A DNA stretch of 64,000 nt from Physcomitrium patens (GCF_000002425.4 NC_037257.1:7360533-7424532); one strand, 5' to 3'; shown: positions 48,501 to 61,254, counted from the first letter of the stretch. Translations and numbers: made by a program. The notes: generated by a model from the sequence alone, not told the origin.

Positions 48501-49577
48501 CTACCTACAACATTGGTCTTGCGAATGACAGATCATAGTCGGGTAAAGCCAATGGAAATCTTACGAAATATTGCCACTGTAATTGCGGGGTTGACATACA
48601 AAATCGATTATATTGTATTCCGATTACAGAGTTCTACGTTATTGTATCCCATTTTATTGGACAGACCTTGGCTTTATCAAGCCAAAGCTAAGAATAATTG
48701 TGGCCGAGGTACATTGACAATTAAAAAACGTCGTGACCAGATTGTTCTATAGATGTATCCGGTACAATATCATGGAGAATCTAAATTGTCAAAATCAAAA
48801 TTTATATTGGACAATAAGAGTCAATCGATTGAGGAAGATGTCGATGCTATAGGTTCATCGTAATTTGGGGTAGGACAAAATACTTCAACAGCAAAGGTAG
48901 GAGTCTACCAATGTGGAAGTCACGGCGAATATTTATTGCATCAGGAAGATGCGACTAACTTAGATCATGCTATTGCCGAATGGATGAATAATTTTGCAGT
49001 CAATAGAGTTAGCACATTGGAACCAGATTTGGGTGGTTTCCATATGACGAATAATATAAGATATTCAGATCAGGAGAAGACAATTAAATCAGAGGTTGTT
49101 GAAGACCTTGTGTGTCAATCTATTAACATGGGCACCAACAAAATGCCACAACTAATTAAAATATATGCTGATATTATAGGTACAGAATTGGATGCTTGGA
49201 AACAATTTTTTGTCCATCACAAATTTGCCTTTGCATGGTCATATGCGGATTTGAAAGGAATTCCAATTGACATGTGTGAGCACCAAATTATTTTGAAGGA
49301 GGATGTTATGCCAGTTCGTCAAAGACAACACTGGCTTAACCCAAAATATTCACTTTTAGTGAAAGAGAAATTGGATAAACTTCTCGACGTGGATTTTACT
49401 TATCCTCTATCAAATAGTGAGTGGGTTTCTTCAATCGTGATGGTACCGAAAAAAAATGGAAAAATCAGGATATATCAAGATTTCTGAAAACTTAATGTGG
49501 CTACCAAAAAAGATTACTTTCCATTATCTTTCACGGACAGTATGGGTAACATGTTGTCGTTATCACTACTAGGTAAA
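45582..49577 (+). pseudogene. Element D gag-protease-RT fragment in one frame, many stops
   Basis: One frame runs from an ATG at 45582 to about 49577. Gag domain: about 46290-46810 (LRWLPVTLKDTAFEWYNCQP, YYSRVVDILQKWPN). Knuckles: CRNCKRQGHLVTEC (about 47110), CYRCRQIGHYANEC (about 47587), CGNCKQSGH (about 47670). Protease: about 48365-48700 (IQVDGGSNVNFMN; the DSG box reads DGG). RT start: about 49180-49560 (HHKFAFAWSYADLKGI, VSSIVMVPKKNGKIRIYQDF). RT ends abruptly after motif I. Nearly all stops (46050, 46281, 46473, 46812, 46866, 47175 and others) fit CAA, CAG or CGA changed by C-to-T. Gag-pol as a single frame is normal for this group. Confidence 0.88.
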
Positions 49578-49708
49578 AGAATAGGAGTGGGGTACTAATT
49601 AAAGTCATTTTGTGGTATTGTTTTCAGTTGGCTAGAGTGCCATTTTCTTATATTTCTTATATTTTCGAGAGTAGTAGTTAAGAATTAATAGTGAGGAGCT
49701 GGTCATAA

Positions 49709-49942
49709 GTGTCGATTGAAGATACTCCAGAATGGATGAGTCAGCAGCAACAACAATTGGAACTTCGGGATGTCCAGATCTTGAAACTGGATGCTCAAGT
49801 CCGTGTACTGGGTGAGTATAATGAAGATCTATCAAACCAGTTGAGGAAGGAGTCGATGGACTGGAGGAAGAAGAAGAAGATTTACAATTGGAATCAGATT
49901 TGGTCGAACTTACATTCGATAATGCGGCAAATGATTAATTAG
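49709..49942 (+). CDS. Small coiled-coil ORF in element D, about 77 aa, uncertain
   Basis: Reads SIEDTPEWMSQQQQQLELRD then heptad-like DVQILKLDAQVRVLGEYNED. It lies after the RT deletion in a different frame. It could be the remains of an extra ORF or chance. First codon apparently GTG in context, so no clean start. Confidence 0.35.
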   Translation: MSIEDTPEWMSQQQQQLELRDVQILKLDAQVRVLGEYNEDLSNQLRKESMDWRKKKKIYNWNQIWSNLHSIMRQMIN

Positions 49943-50046
49943 GTGGGCCATAGGAACTAGTAACTTTGTGGAGATTTGTAAAGTAGTTTTTAGATAAGTA
50001 TCAATTGAATGTTTGCGAAGACGCTGCACAGATAGGAGTGGAGCTA

Positions 50047-50809
50047 TGTAAAATAGATATTAATTCGTTTTTGAAAGATATTGATAAAATATATTAATAG
50101 TCCATATAATAGGAAATTTAAGAGGACAGATGAGTGATTTAGTTCTTAAAAGTAGTTAATTATAGAATTACAGTTAGAATCTAGAAAATCAAAGGAAAGT
50201 ATATAGGAGTTGTAGAAGTTAATTAAGGTGCCATCGCTGTGATAGTTGTGAGCCGGGGTAAGCTTGGTGCTACTTCTTTTCTTTTGTTTGTTATTTTCTT
50301 TGAATAAGAGGATTGAGAGTTTCTGAATATTGTGAAGTGAATTATGGAATGGAAATATGATTGGTATTATTTGAAAAGAAGAAAGATTGAATGCTGAAAT
50401 CTGATTGTAGTTTAATAGAGAGAATGAATCTATGTTTGTGTGAAACACCGTAATGTGAATGGCAGTTCTGTGTGAAGAATTCTAATGATTGGAATGAGGG
50501 TAATTGTATGCTGAAAGCTATGAGGGCGCAGTATTATAATTGGAGATTATGAGGGTGAATATATTGGTGGAAATAGCAATTATTGGTATAACTGAATTGC
50601 TTAAGGAAGAGATCGATAAGGTGAAGGAGGAGATTATAGTTTCCTTGTGTGTTCAGATATTAGAAATAGAGAAGATACATTGAGGAGATAATTGATTGTG
50701 TGACCCTAATGTGAACGCTTAAGCAACTAATCATTCCCCATGTTCGAATCTCCCTATATGGATTTATTTCCATTAGATTAATTTAGAATAAGTAAAACGA
50801 GCAATCACA
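50047..50809 (+). repeat. 3' LTR of D
   Basis: 763 bp, from TGTAAAATAGATATTAATTC to AGCAATCACA. Partner of 44743-45504. Confidence 0.93.
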
Positions 50810-50879
50810 GATGTTGTATAAGATTCTAACAACATAGTTCTTATTATTACTAAAATAACATATTTTTCAACACATTGTC

Positions 50880-51798
50880 TTATTTGGTAACCATGCTTCT
50901 CATTTTATAATTACTTTACTTCTTTGGATAATGTTTAGTAGTGTACTTAGATTCTCCACAATATAAGTATAAACATTTTTATTGGTATTAGGTCTTTTTT
51001 TACTTAGTAAGAGATTTGAATCATACCATGTCAATTTATATAAGTTTTGACCTTAATGATTAAGCTTTTAAAAACTTTGATGTTATTGCAATGACTTAAT
51101 TTGTACATTTTTAATCAAATCTTTATTTTTGGCATCTTATAAAGAGCTGATTATTACAAGGAAGAGCTTGAGTAATAAATTTCTCTAATAAATTTACTCT
51201 CAATATTGTCAATAATAAATCTTTGACATTATCTTTTAATCGATATCAAAATTGATTAATAAAGGCTTTGTCATTTCAATCCATGTTGCAAGTGAGGTTT
51301 TAGAATTTAATAGCATATATGGTAGTTGAATGTGATCTTTGTTGTAAAGATAGGAGTTTAGTCTCTATTACTTTTTTTTCAATAATTTTCTTCAAATATG
51401 GCCATTAAAATTTCTAAGAATAAATTTAGATCGTAAAAAAGTTATAAATCCTTTTCCATCAAAGATATAAAGTAAGAGAGTATACTTCTACATAAAAGTA
51501 TACCTATAAAACCAACTTAAATAAATCTATAAAGGTAATAGGAATGATGCAACTTTAGATAGAGCTTCACTTGTTGTAAAAATCCTTCAAACTTTGATCT
51601 TATTCTATCAAACTTCTTCGACATACTTATCCTTATCTCCTTCACATTTGTAGTAGCAACACTTTTCAAATTTAGTTGTGAGTTTGATCTATTTGATTCT
51701 CTCAATTGTACAACTTCTTGATATAAAGTTTGAACCTCATTGTTGATTTCTTCCATATGCATAGAAATAGTACTTTCATGGTTGAGGTTAAAATACAT
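50880..51798 (-). pseudogene. Element E Gag
   Basis: Starts at 51798 on the - strand (MYFNLNHESTISMHMEEINN), open to 51517, then decayed. A knuckle-like CGES region lies near 50955-50990. Equivalent to F Gag at 44209. Confidence 0.75.
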
Positions 51799-51924
51799 GA
51801 GATTTTAATCCTAAGAGTGTTAATAAGATCATAAAGATTTGTAATAGTTACAAATCTATTCTTACTTTTACTTAGAATAGTATTAAATATTTTTTTTCTA
51901 TAGATAGCTCAAATAAATCTACAA

Positions 51925-52130
51925 GTCAAATGAAAGGAAGAATATCCACAACTTTTAATACCAAATAAAAAATTTTAGAAAACAAGATAGCTCACTCTTT
52001 GTAAAAAAAAAATTAAAAAAAAATTAAAAAATAATGTTAGAAGATTAAATTCTTTGTTTAAAGGTGGATATTCTGTAATCTTCAAAAATACAACAATAGA
52101 AGTGGAATAATCTACTTACTTTTCAAAAAA
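51925..52130 (-). promoter_or_regulatory. Leader of E with the repeated GGATTATCC-type motif
   Basis: Degenerate copies on the + strand: AAGAATATCCACAAC (about 51940), AAGATAGCTCACTC (about 51983), GGTGGATATTCTGTAATC (about 52063) and AGTGGAATAATCTACTTAC (about 52106). Same position between LTR and gag as in A and F. Confidence 0.45.
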
Positions 52131-52178
52131 AATAAAAATAAAAAAAAAAATAAATAAAAGTTAATATTCTTGTCAAAT

Positions 52179-52628
52179 TGTCAAAGATATGAATCTCAAA
52201 GAATTAAAAGTTCAATATACTCTTAAATCACTAAAAATGACTAAAAAATCACTCAAAGATGATATAATAATAAACTAAAATGGATATTATTAAAGAAGAC
52301 CAGAAAGTCTTGAAACAAGACTAAAGACAAGAAAGGCATTGACAAGAGTGAAGAATGCTTCATTCTTGCTTTAATATATATGGTTCAATTAAGAGCTATG
52401 TAGCAATTTTCTTTAGGACTTTTGGCACATATCTACTTACAAGACAAGTTTCTTATATGTGCACCACATAGGTAGATTTTTTCATATGTTATTAACACAT
52501 GCAATATGTGGCTTACTTGCTAGCCAAGTTTCTAACCTATTAATCAACTACAAATATGTGTGAAGTCAATTATGCATCTATGAAGCTTTTAAAAAGCATT
52601 ACCACAAGATAATATTTAATCTATTGAT
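52179..52628 (-). repeat. 5' LTR of E
   Basis: About 450 bp, from TGTCAAAGATATGAATC to AATCTATTGAT, shorter than A because of an internal loss near its U3 end. The leader starts ATTTGACAAGAAT, complementary over nine bases to the start block ACTCTTGTCAATGCC. The right end rests on the candidate TSD GAAAG. Confidence 0.7.
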
Positions 52629-52633
52629 GAAAG

Positions 52634-54904
52634 CTAATATTAAAAGTGACAAGTAATCACTCTTATTGATATTATGATTATTATTATTATTAAGATTAAA
52701 TTATTTAAATATTAAAATATCAAATATTAAAAATATCAAATATTATAATTCTATTAAAAGTATTGAAAAAAAAAATTTAGTCAATCTAAAAATATTTAAT
52801 TGTAATAATTATTTAGTTTTTGAATAAATTAAAAAATAATAATTAATATTGATATATAATTAATTATTATATTAAATATCTTCTTTTAGATATAATTTTT
52901 TATATTAAGAACCTTGATTATCTTTTAAGTTCTAATTCCATTACTTATGTTTGTATCATACTTAGTTTAGATCAAGTTTGTATAAATCTTTATGGTATCA
53001 AAGCAAAATTCTTTACTTTTTTTGTTTCTTCTTAAGTAAACTTTAGATTGTTGTTTGTAGTTATTTCTTCTTCGTTAATATATTATTGTTTAGAAAAGCT
53101 AATTGTTTGACTGACTCAAGTTGGAGAAAATTGTGCCATAAATATTGTAGATAATTTAGAGGTTGTTAGTCACTACTATGATGGTTGACTAAAAGCCTAT
53201 GAGTTCACTTATAATGATTTTGAAATTTCCACCAATTCAACAAATTCAAGTGGCATAGTGGTTTTTCTAATTAATAGAAGTCTTTTTAATGCAATTGTGA
53301 CACCGGATTCAACCCATGGAGTGGAGAAAATAAGATGAACACCCTCTCCTTCAAAATACAAGTAGAGCGATGAAATTCTCATTTTGAAGGATTTAAAAAG
53401 AATTGCCAAGATCCTCGTAGGTAAAAACTTTCATAAAAAATGCAATTGAACATGGATTGAGGCATGTGAGTAGTTGATTTTAGCATAAAAATGTATTTTG
53501 AATACAATGATGAAGTTAGATTTACCAAAATGTGCTTTCTTGACCACTTACAAGAGCCATCATCATTGGCAACGAAATTTGCTCTTAAATGAATGAAGGC
53601 CATACATTTACAATAGAGATCTTAGAGATCAAGGGTGGAATGTGGCTGCCCTTCCACAACCTACCACTCAATTATATAAGAGTGGCTTGGTTCTCCAAGC
53701 CTTCTCTCTCCTTTTTTGGTGAAGGGCAAAGCCATGCCGAATTTTGGTTCTAAATCCTAATCTTAATTTTATTTATTTATTTATTTTTAATTTTATTGTA
53801 AACTTGTAGTTGTATATGCATGGATCTAGAGTAGTGAATGATGGTCATTAAGTTTTAAGACATAGGTCAATGTAGTAGATAGCTCCCTCAGCCTCCCAAA
53901 TACCCCAAAGATTCGAGAGCCTTGAATTTCCTTCAATCAATCATTTAATTTTTTGAATTTTGATGTGAATTTTTTTTAGTTGTAGATTTTAGTGTTAGCT
54001 TTCCAAGAAGATAAAGATTGCTTGATTTGAAGTAAGGGCGGAATTTTGAATGCATGGAGGTCAGCTGCCTTGGTAGTTTAGATCAACTACCTTTCAAAAG
54101 GCATTATTCAATGCCTTCTAATTGAATTATTGTGATATTTTCAAAGTAAGTGCATCTTTAAGCTAAGATTCTAATGGCATAAATTTTTATCAAATTCAAA
54201 GACGAATTGATTTTTTTGTTAATTTTCAAGTGGAGGAAGATTGCCTATCACGATAATCTTGATCAGTCAACTTTGTAGAAATATTTCTTATGGCTTAAGT
54301 ATTAGATTGAATTTAAATTTATTGGAGCAGAAGTTCCTTTAAGTTAAATTTTCAATAAACTAAAAATCATTCAATTTGGAGTCAATAAAAAATTTTAGAA
54401 AATTTTAGAATAGAAAGGAGTTGCTGCCTGTAATTCTTAGACATTGTCAAGGTACCTTTGCTTTTATATCTCTTTAGCCCCACTTTTACTTTTATTTTTA
54501 TGGTAATTTTTAACTTCTATATTTCAACTCTTAGATTTTAATTTTTAAGCTTCTTTTTTATTTTTAACTTTATTTTTTACTTTACTTTTAAATTTTAACT
54601 TTAAATTTTATTTTTAATTTTCAACATTTATTATTAATTTTTAACTTTTAACTTTTAATTCAATCTTTAAGTTTTTTTACTTTTACTATGGATTGATGGT
54701 AATAATTTGATCAATTGCTTTCACCGTCTATTATATAAGGAATAATAATTTATAAGTTTCAACTAATTAATTATTTTTCTATTCTAATTAATTATACTTT
54801 TTTAATCACGTAAAAAATAGTAATTAAGGATTATGTAAATGACCTTAAACAACTCATTGAGATTTAAGTGGAGATCATGCAAATAACCTTAAAGACCATA
54901 GTAA

Positions 54905-54940
<36 letters not shown>

Positions 54941-56040
54941 TATATTAGTAACCATTGCTTGGAAGGCTTAAAGTTAATTGAATTACTAACACTAAGTTTT
55001 AAATCAACTTAACAACAACACAATTAAGAGTTTTCCTATTCTACCTCTTGAACTTGTTGTATGGCATGAACTTCATCAAGTGGTGAAATTTGGACTCTCA
55101 GGTTGCTACAAGAATATACTTATTAGACTATATAAAGGCTATTGTAATAATTTAAGCACGATCAAAGCAAGCTAAGTAATAAAGAAGTAAAAATATTACA
55201 ACCGTGAGAAGAATTGAGGATCATATTGCAAAGCAATTTTATGTGAGGATTGTGTTGCTATGATATAGACAAAGAAATGAATGTCCCAAGCACAAACATT
55301 AAGAAAGAATTATGTTGTCCATGAAGGGCGTTTTGGCTCTTTAATACTTTTATTTTAAAATGAATACTAATATGTATTTTTATGCATATTTCTTAAATTT
55401 TTTTCACTGTGGCATTCTTTTTTATTATGTGAATGCAAAACAGAGTTTGGCTAATAATAAATCATAGGCTAAATTCAATTTCTTTTAGTTTATCTTTTAG
55501 AAATTTATCATCTTTAGAATTTTTTACTTCACACCAATTAGTATCAAAATCAATTTTGTTGCTATGAGATAAGTATACAGATTTTTGTGGAGACAAATCA
55601 ATTCTTAATATAAGAGCAATAGAATCAATTAGTATCTATAATTGTTGATGAATTAGGATCTTATTTAACTCCACCAAGTTCATGTAAAGAAAGTTGAATA
55701 TATTAGAATAATCAATGCCAAAATAAAGTTGCATGGTGCCAAATGAAAAGCCTCAAGATATAAGGAGGTCAATTGTCTCTAGATCTTTGACAATTACTTT
55801 AATTTTTTGCTCAAAGAACTTTAAAATATTGTCCTTAGTATCTTTTTATATTATAATTTTTATGCCTTGCCTTGTCAAAATATGTACCTTTGTATGTGTA
55901 AAACTTTGGTTTATATTCTCTAAAAAATACATAATTAAAAGTTAAAAATAGAATTAAGTATTGTATGATAATAATTAAATATTAATTGATTTTTTTATAT
56001 ATACTTATAATAGCTCTAATCATAAAAAAATTAAGTTATT
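52634..56040. other. AT-rich decayed DNA, no gene supported
   Basis: Holds a primer-site look-alike TGGTATCAAAGC (52994-53005) of the tRNA-Met type, a TTTTAACTTTTAA-like low-complexity zone (about 54480-54670) and a TA microsatellite (about 54909-54936). Stretches such as 53209-53603 are open on one strand but show no domain. Probably old retroelement debris. Confidence 0.5.
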
Positions 56041-56835
56041 TATTAATTCCAATAAGTTTGATGGAACAAGAAATTATTTTATTTAAAGAATTCATGTATA
56101 GATCTTATTTATGTGCGATAAAGTGTGGAATGAGCTAGCCTTCAAAATAATACCAACTTTCATTGTTGCTATTAGAATTGATGATTCTTTTATATAAAAA
56201 AAATAAAAAATAATAAAAAATAAACTTCTTATATAATTGATTTTCTAAGAAATAAAGAATGAGATATTAAAAACCATCTATATTTTATAGCTATAGTGCA
56301 TGATAAGCTCTTAATTATTGTTGAAGTCTTTTATACAAATCCAATCGGATGATAGATCCATTTTAAGGAATGTTATAGTAGTGATTTGACTTTGTAATAG
56401 TTGCTCATCAAATAAAAATTCTAAAATATTAAAATGTCTGAAGGATCTTTCACAATTTGATATGAATCTTTTTAAGATTCTTTAGCCTACATACACCACA
56501 TTAGTTAAATGTATGCAAATTAAAGAATATTGAAAGAAAGGTTGTAATAAAGAAGAGATTGAAAAAACCATGTACATTGCCAAATCCTACAATTCCAAAA
56601 TGTTTAATTATCACATTCATGATCATGAAGGTAAAGTAACTAAAGAAGCCATCTACATACTTAGATTGTACAACCTCAAAATTTATCGCTATTGAAGTCA
56701 TAATTATTAAGGATGTGGATGAGGTACTTATAGTAGCTCTCTAAGGTTGTAGTCAAATGAGTATGTGCCATAATTACAACAAGCTTAGACATTGAAAAGC
56801 TCAATGTGAATTAAAATATCTCAAAAAATAAATTT
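56041..56835 (+). pseudogene. Ty1/copia gag remnant (element J)
   Basis: NKFDGTRNYF near 56050 resembles the start of copia Gag, and MCHNYNKLRH followed by KAQCE near 56762-56810 resembles its CCHC knuckle with the second Cys now Tyr. Everything between is full of stops. The call leans on the pol remnants further right. Confidence 0.5.
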
Positions 56836-57394
56836 TTATCTTCCAAGCTTATGCTGCTGCCAAGCATGGTCTTTAAAAGAACTCTTAAGTCTAAGCCAAT
56901 TTCACTAAAATGTATGATCTTTTATAGTTTGATGTAGGTTAGTACAAAAAAAACTACTACAAATAAGATGAGATTTTTGAAACTAATCTCTTTAAATATC
57001 ACACTCTTCTTTGTTCATCAATTCTATTATATCTAGTCATGTTAGAAGACAATAAGATTTGCTAAATAACTTCAAATCAAGTAATTTTTTTGGTATTAAT
57101 GTAACCATTACAAATTAGGCTCATTCTCTATCTTTGATAAAAATAAATTGCCATTGACAATAATAAAGCCTTATCCAATATATTATATATATGGTCATAT
57201 TAAAAAAAATTAGTTGTATTATCTTTTGTATTATTTTTAATTAATACAAAAACTTATATAAATAATATAATATTTTTTTGGATATTAAAATAAATATTCA
57301 ACCACTCAAGAATAATTATTGAATATTTTATATTAAATTAATGTACTCTACTCAAGTTGCTAAAATCAATTAAGTTTGACATACTTTCATTGAC

Positions 57395-57620
57395 TTACAT
57401 GACTTATGGTATAAAAGACTTAGCCATCTTAATAACTTAACAATACATTATATGATTGCAAGATAAATGATTGCTAAAGTATCCATGCTTAGAAGAAATT
57501 ATACATCTTGTATATTGAACTAAAGTTGCAAAGAAAGAATTTTAAATCATACCAAATCTACTACCTTGTATCTATTGGAATTTCTTTTTAATGACTTATA
57601 TGGTGTCTTATTGTCTAATG

Positions 57621-57665
<45 letters not shown>

Positions 57666-57912
57666 TAAATAAATACATTGAATTTATATAAATCTATTTT
57701 CTTATAATAAAGAGCAAGATATTTCAATACTTTAAATCTTTTAAATTTATGGTCAAAAAAATTTGGGCAATAGATTTTATGTCTTTATAAAAATAAAAGA
57801 AGAATATACTTTATAACTAAATTTTCATACTTTTGTTTTTTGCATAGAATTTGATGTCAAATCATAGCTCCTTCAATTCTATACCAAAATGACATTACAA
57901 AGAAAAATAATA
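57395..57912 (+). pseudogene. Ty1/copia pre-integrase and integrase remnant (element J)
   Basis: GAG-pre-integrase domain at about 57405-57540 reads LWYKRLSHLNNLTIHYMIAR then MLRRNYTSCIL. Integrase core pieces at about 57735-57910 read FKSFKFMVKKIW and FCIEFDVKS then LLQFYTKM, as in copia integrases before the ERKN box. A TA microsatellite (57624-57662) lies inside. Element H starts right after. Confidence 0.75.
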
Positions 57913-58434
57913 TATCAAGGATATGAATCTTAAAGAACCATAAACTTAATACATTCTTATGTAATTCAAAAAAAATAGATATTTATTCAAAAATAATATA
58001 GTATTAAAATTATAATGGCTATTGCTAAAGACAAGAAAATTAAAAAGACTTAAAGAAGACTATAAACTAGAGAGGTATTGACAAAAGTGAAGAAGGCTTT
58101 ATTCTTGCTTCTATATATACTATCTAATTAGAAGCTATGTAGCAATGTTCTATAGGACTGTCAATACATGTTCAATTTATAAGACACATATTTTAATTTA
58201 GAAGACAAGTTTCCTATATGTACACCACATTATTAGCTTATATTACTAGCTACCAACACATGCAATATAAAGCTAACTTATTGGCAAAGTTTCTAACTTA
58301 TCAATCACTTATAAACACTTATAAAAGTGAAATTGCATCTAAAAAGCTTTTGAAAAGATGTTATCAAATTAATCTATTTTCATATATTAATAATATTTTT
58401 GTAACTATTGAAGTAAATATATATGTCCTTGACA
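57913..58434 (-). repeat. 3' LTR of H
   Basis: 522 bp from TATCAAGGATATGAATC to ATGTCCTTGACA; aligns with the A LTR throughout, including the start block (GTATTGACAAAAGTGAAGAA near 58077). Confidence 0.85.
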
Positions 58435-58589
58435 ATATCCCCCTTTTTAGAATTAAGTTCCACAAGAAACAATAATCATATGTTGACGAAGTTCAAGATG
58501 TAAAAATTTATATTTGCCTCATATTCTAATCTTTATTCTTTTTTGAAGTAGTTGATAAGTCTTCTCAACCACCAATAATGTCTCTTTTT

Positions 58590-58890
58590 AGGGCAGAAAG
58601 ACCATCCTATTATTTGATCATTGTTAAGGCTTTTATAACTACTTTCAAACAAAACATTTATAATACCATTAAAAATCGTTTTTATTTCCAATAAAATTAC
58701 CAAACATCAAGTGATTCTTCCAAAGTCATGATACTAAATGCATTATATCTTATCATCTATTTGAAGAAAAACATGTTATTCTTAAATTTTAATTACTTTG
58801 ATTTGAAGGTTGTAATAATTATAATTTTTCTTTCAATAAGTTAGCAAATGATGGCTCTTGACTTGAATTTATTGGTTGTTGGTTCTCCAT
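58590..58890 (-). pseudogene. Element H remnant of the extra ORF downstream of pol
   Basis: On the - strand it begins MENQQPINSSQEPSFANL at 58890, the counterpart of MESQQLADSTQEPSFADL in C. Later parts are broken. It lies between the chromodomain end (about 59000) and the purine tract, as in B and C. Confidence 0.7.
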
Positions 58891-58989
58891 CTCTTTAGCA
58901 CCACAAATACATAAAAATCAAAAATAAGAATAAAAAGTCAAATACAATCTTTCTTGAATTATAATTCTTTTATAGCAAAAATTTACTAT

Positions 58990-61200
58990 TTTTTATCTTG
59001 ATTTTGATAGAAGTCATCAATAAAAAGTATCAACCTTCTTCACTACATTTGTAAGATTCTTGATTAGCTCCTATGTATATTCAATAATATCATATCTATA
59101 TCAATGATTAAGATATTTTAAACTATTTTAGGATTTCTTTAAGTTTAAGACTTCTTTGATTTCATATTTTTGGTTATTATCCTATCCTATAGGAAGAGGT
59201 GGCATTTATCTTTTTCATAATATATCTATTATCTTTTTCATAATATATCTATTATCTTTTATGGCTCAAGAAGAGACACATAGAATATGGGATGGATCTT
59301 CATATACTTTAGTAGGTACAACCAGTAAGCAACTAAATTAATTTGTTTATATATAAGAAATGGTACAAGTATAGAAAAATCTATGATAAATTTTATAGAA
59401 ATAAAAGACCATGATTGTTTTAAAATAGATAATAGTTAAAGAAATCTCTAAAGTTGATGACAAGGAGTTTTTGATTTTAAACAAATGTCACATGATTGTA
59501 CAAAGTTTTTGACTGTCTTCCACATATGAAACCACTAAAAATCTCTACATATTAGCTTCAAAGTTTTGTTTTATCCAAAATATATGGCTATTGGAAATTC
59601 GTAAAAAGCTTGAAGTACATATAATTGTACTTTGTCTTTTGGAATATATGATTGCTTCTTTAAATAAAATATATTATTTATAAATTCAAATTAAGAGTAT
59701 TTTGAGACTTAAAAGAATTATTTTTAATATCATAAAAAAAGATCACAAAATATACTTGATTGAACTTACTTGAGAAAGGTTGAATAAAAAATTAACATTG
59801 ATTTTATTGCTAAAAAATAGATCAAAAATATTAATTTTTAAATTTATAATCTTAAATAAATATGAACATGAATTATTTTTTATTGATGAAAAGCTGCATC
59901 TTTTTCTATTGGTGTAAGATAATAATGTTTAAAAAAGATATTTAGCAAATCATATTGTTTTTTGGATTGATAAGTCATCTTAAAATCAAATTTTGATAAA
60001 GACATGTTCCAAAGGACTTAAGAATCATTTAACACATGTGCCAATATGAAATACTTAAGGTTCTTGTAATTTGTATATAAGGTGATTCGACTAGAAGTAC
60101 ATTCTAGATAATGATGCCATTTTTGAAATAAGTCTACAATTGCAATAAGCTCTTTCTTGTAGATCTTGTAGTTAATTTTGGTTGTTGAAAATTTTCTAGA
60201 ATAGAAAGCTATTAAATTGAGTTTATCATTTGCTTCCATTTGTGACAAAACTACATCTATAGTAAAGTTTGATACATCTATTCTTATAAAAAATGCCTTA
60301 GAAAAGTTGATACAATACAAGATTAGTATAAAAATAAATGATGTCTTCAAGGCTTCAAAAGATGGTTCAACTTCTTTGTTCCACTTAATTTTTTTTATAT
60401 ATGTCAGATGTGTAAAAAATTCTATAATTTGAAAAAAGTTCTTCATAAAGATCTGATAATAATTGGCAAGTTCCAAAAAAATATTACACATCTTTGACTA
60501 TTTTTAGAATATTTAAATTCATGATAGTTAAAACCTTATTAGGATTCATTATAAGGCCATTATTTGAAATGATGTATCCTAAGAAGTTAACTTGAATAGT
60601 TTAAAATATACACTTTTTTATCTTAACATATTATCTTAAATCTTTTAATTTTTTTAATATACAATAAATATGAAATTCATGCTATTTTATATTTTAAAAT
60701 AGATTAAAATATTATTCAAGTAATAGACAAAAAAATCATCAAAAAATTTCATGAAAGACATAATTTTTAGATATTAAAAAGTGTTTTGTACATTTTTGAG
60801 TCCAAAAAGCATTACGTTATATTTAAAATGTCCAAACCTAATTCAATTCATAGTTTTTATTTATTCACTTTTAAAATTTGTATTAGGTTGTATATTCTTT
60901 GTAGATCTATTTTGATATACATCTTTACTTAATTGAATTAATTAAGAATTCTTGAAATCAAAGATATAAGGTATCTATTATTGATGGTGATCTTATTGAG
61001 TCATTAATAATTCATATACACTCAAAGATTTTTCTTTTTACTTCATAAATTAAATAAGAGTCCTATAAGAGATTTAGATTGGTATGTAAAGTACTTGGCT
61101 AAGTTTTCATCAATGTACTCTTTAAGTGCAACTAACTTGTTCTAAAATAGGCTATAAATTGGTCCAAATAGTAGTTAAGCTCCTTCTTGAAGATCAATAG
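58990..61200 (-). pseudogene. Element H pol remnant (RT, RNase H, integrase traces)
   Basis: The best part is 60491-60018: LELANYYQIFMKNFFQIIEF, then a connection to RNase H (NFTIDVVLSQM, FYSRKFSTTKINYKIYKKEL, NYKNLKYFILAHVL). RT lies at about 61190-60500, much decayed. Integrase traces occur at about 59760-59350; most of the core is gone. Confidence 0.75.
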
Positions 61201-61254
61201 AATAATTATACGATTTTTTTTTTGTATAGATAGTTCAAAAAAATCTATAAGTCA

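Larger units (their letters stand above)
44743..50809 (+). mobile_element. Gypsy element D, non-autonomous, tRNA-Asp-type primer
   Basis: LTRs 44743-45504 (762 bp) and 50047-50809 (763 bp), TGTAGAATAGATAA...CAATCACA, with identical TSDs GATGT (44738-44742 and 50810-50814). The primer site TGGCGCCGCTGCCGAGG at 45508-45524 resembles the tRNA-Asp site of Athila/Tat elements. The purine tract is GATAGGAGTGGAGC (50031-50044). The interior holds gag, protease and only the first part of RT; the rest of RT, RNase H and integrase are absent. Inserted into element E. Confidence 0.93.
36587..52628 (-). mobile_element. Chromovirus E, host of nested elements F, C and D
   Basis: Left LTR begins at 36587 (TGTCAAGGACATAAACC) and right LTR ends at about 52628. 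The candidate TSD is GAAAG at 36582-36586 and 52629-52633. E is broken by F at 36934 and by D at 44743-50809. Between F's broken end (44589) and E's protease remnant (44629) the rest of E's pol and left LTR is gone. What remains of E: left LTR part, about 115 bp of the gag-pol boundary (44629-44742), gag, leader and right LTR (50815-52628). Confidence 0.75.

Noticed and set aside
44209-51798. Large inverted repeat or palindrome around gag copies
   Set aside because: Explained by two related elements, F (+) and E (-), in opposite directions with D between them.
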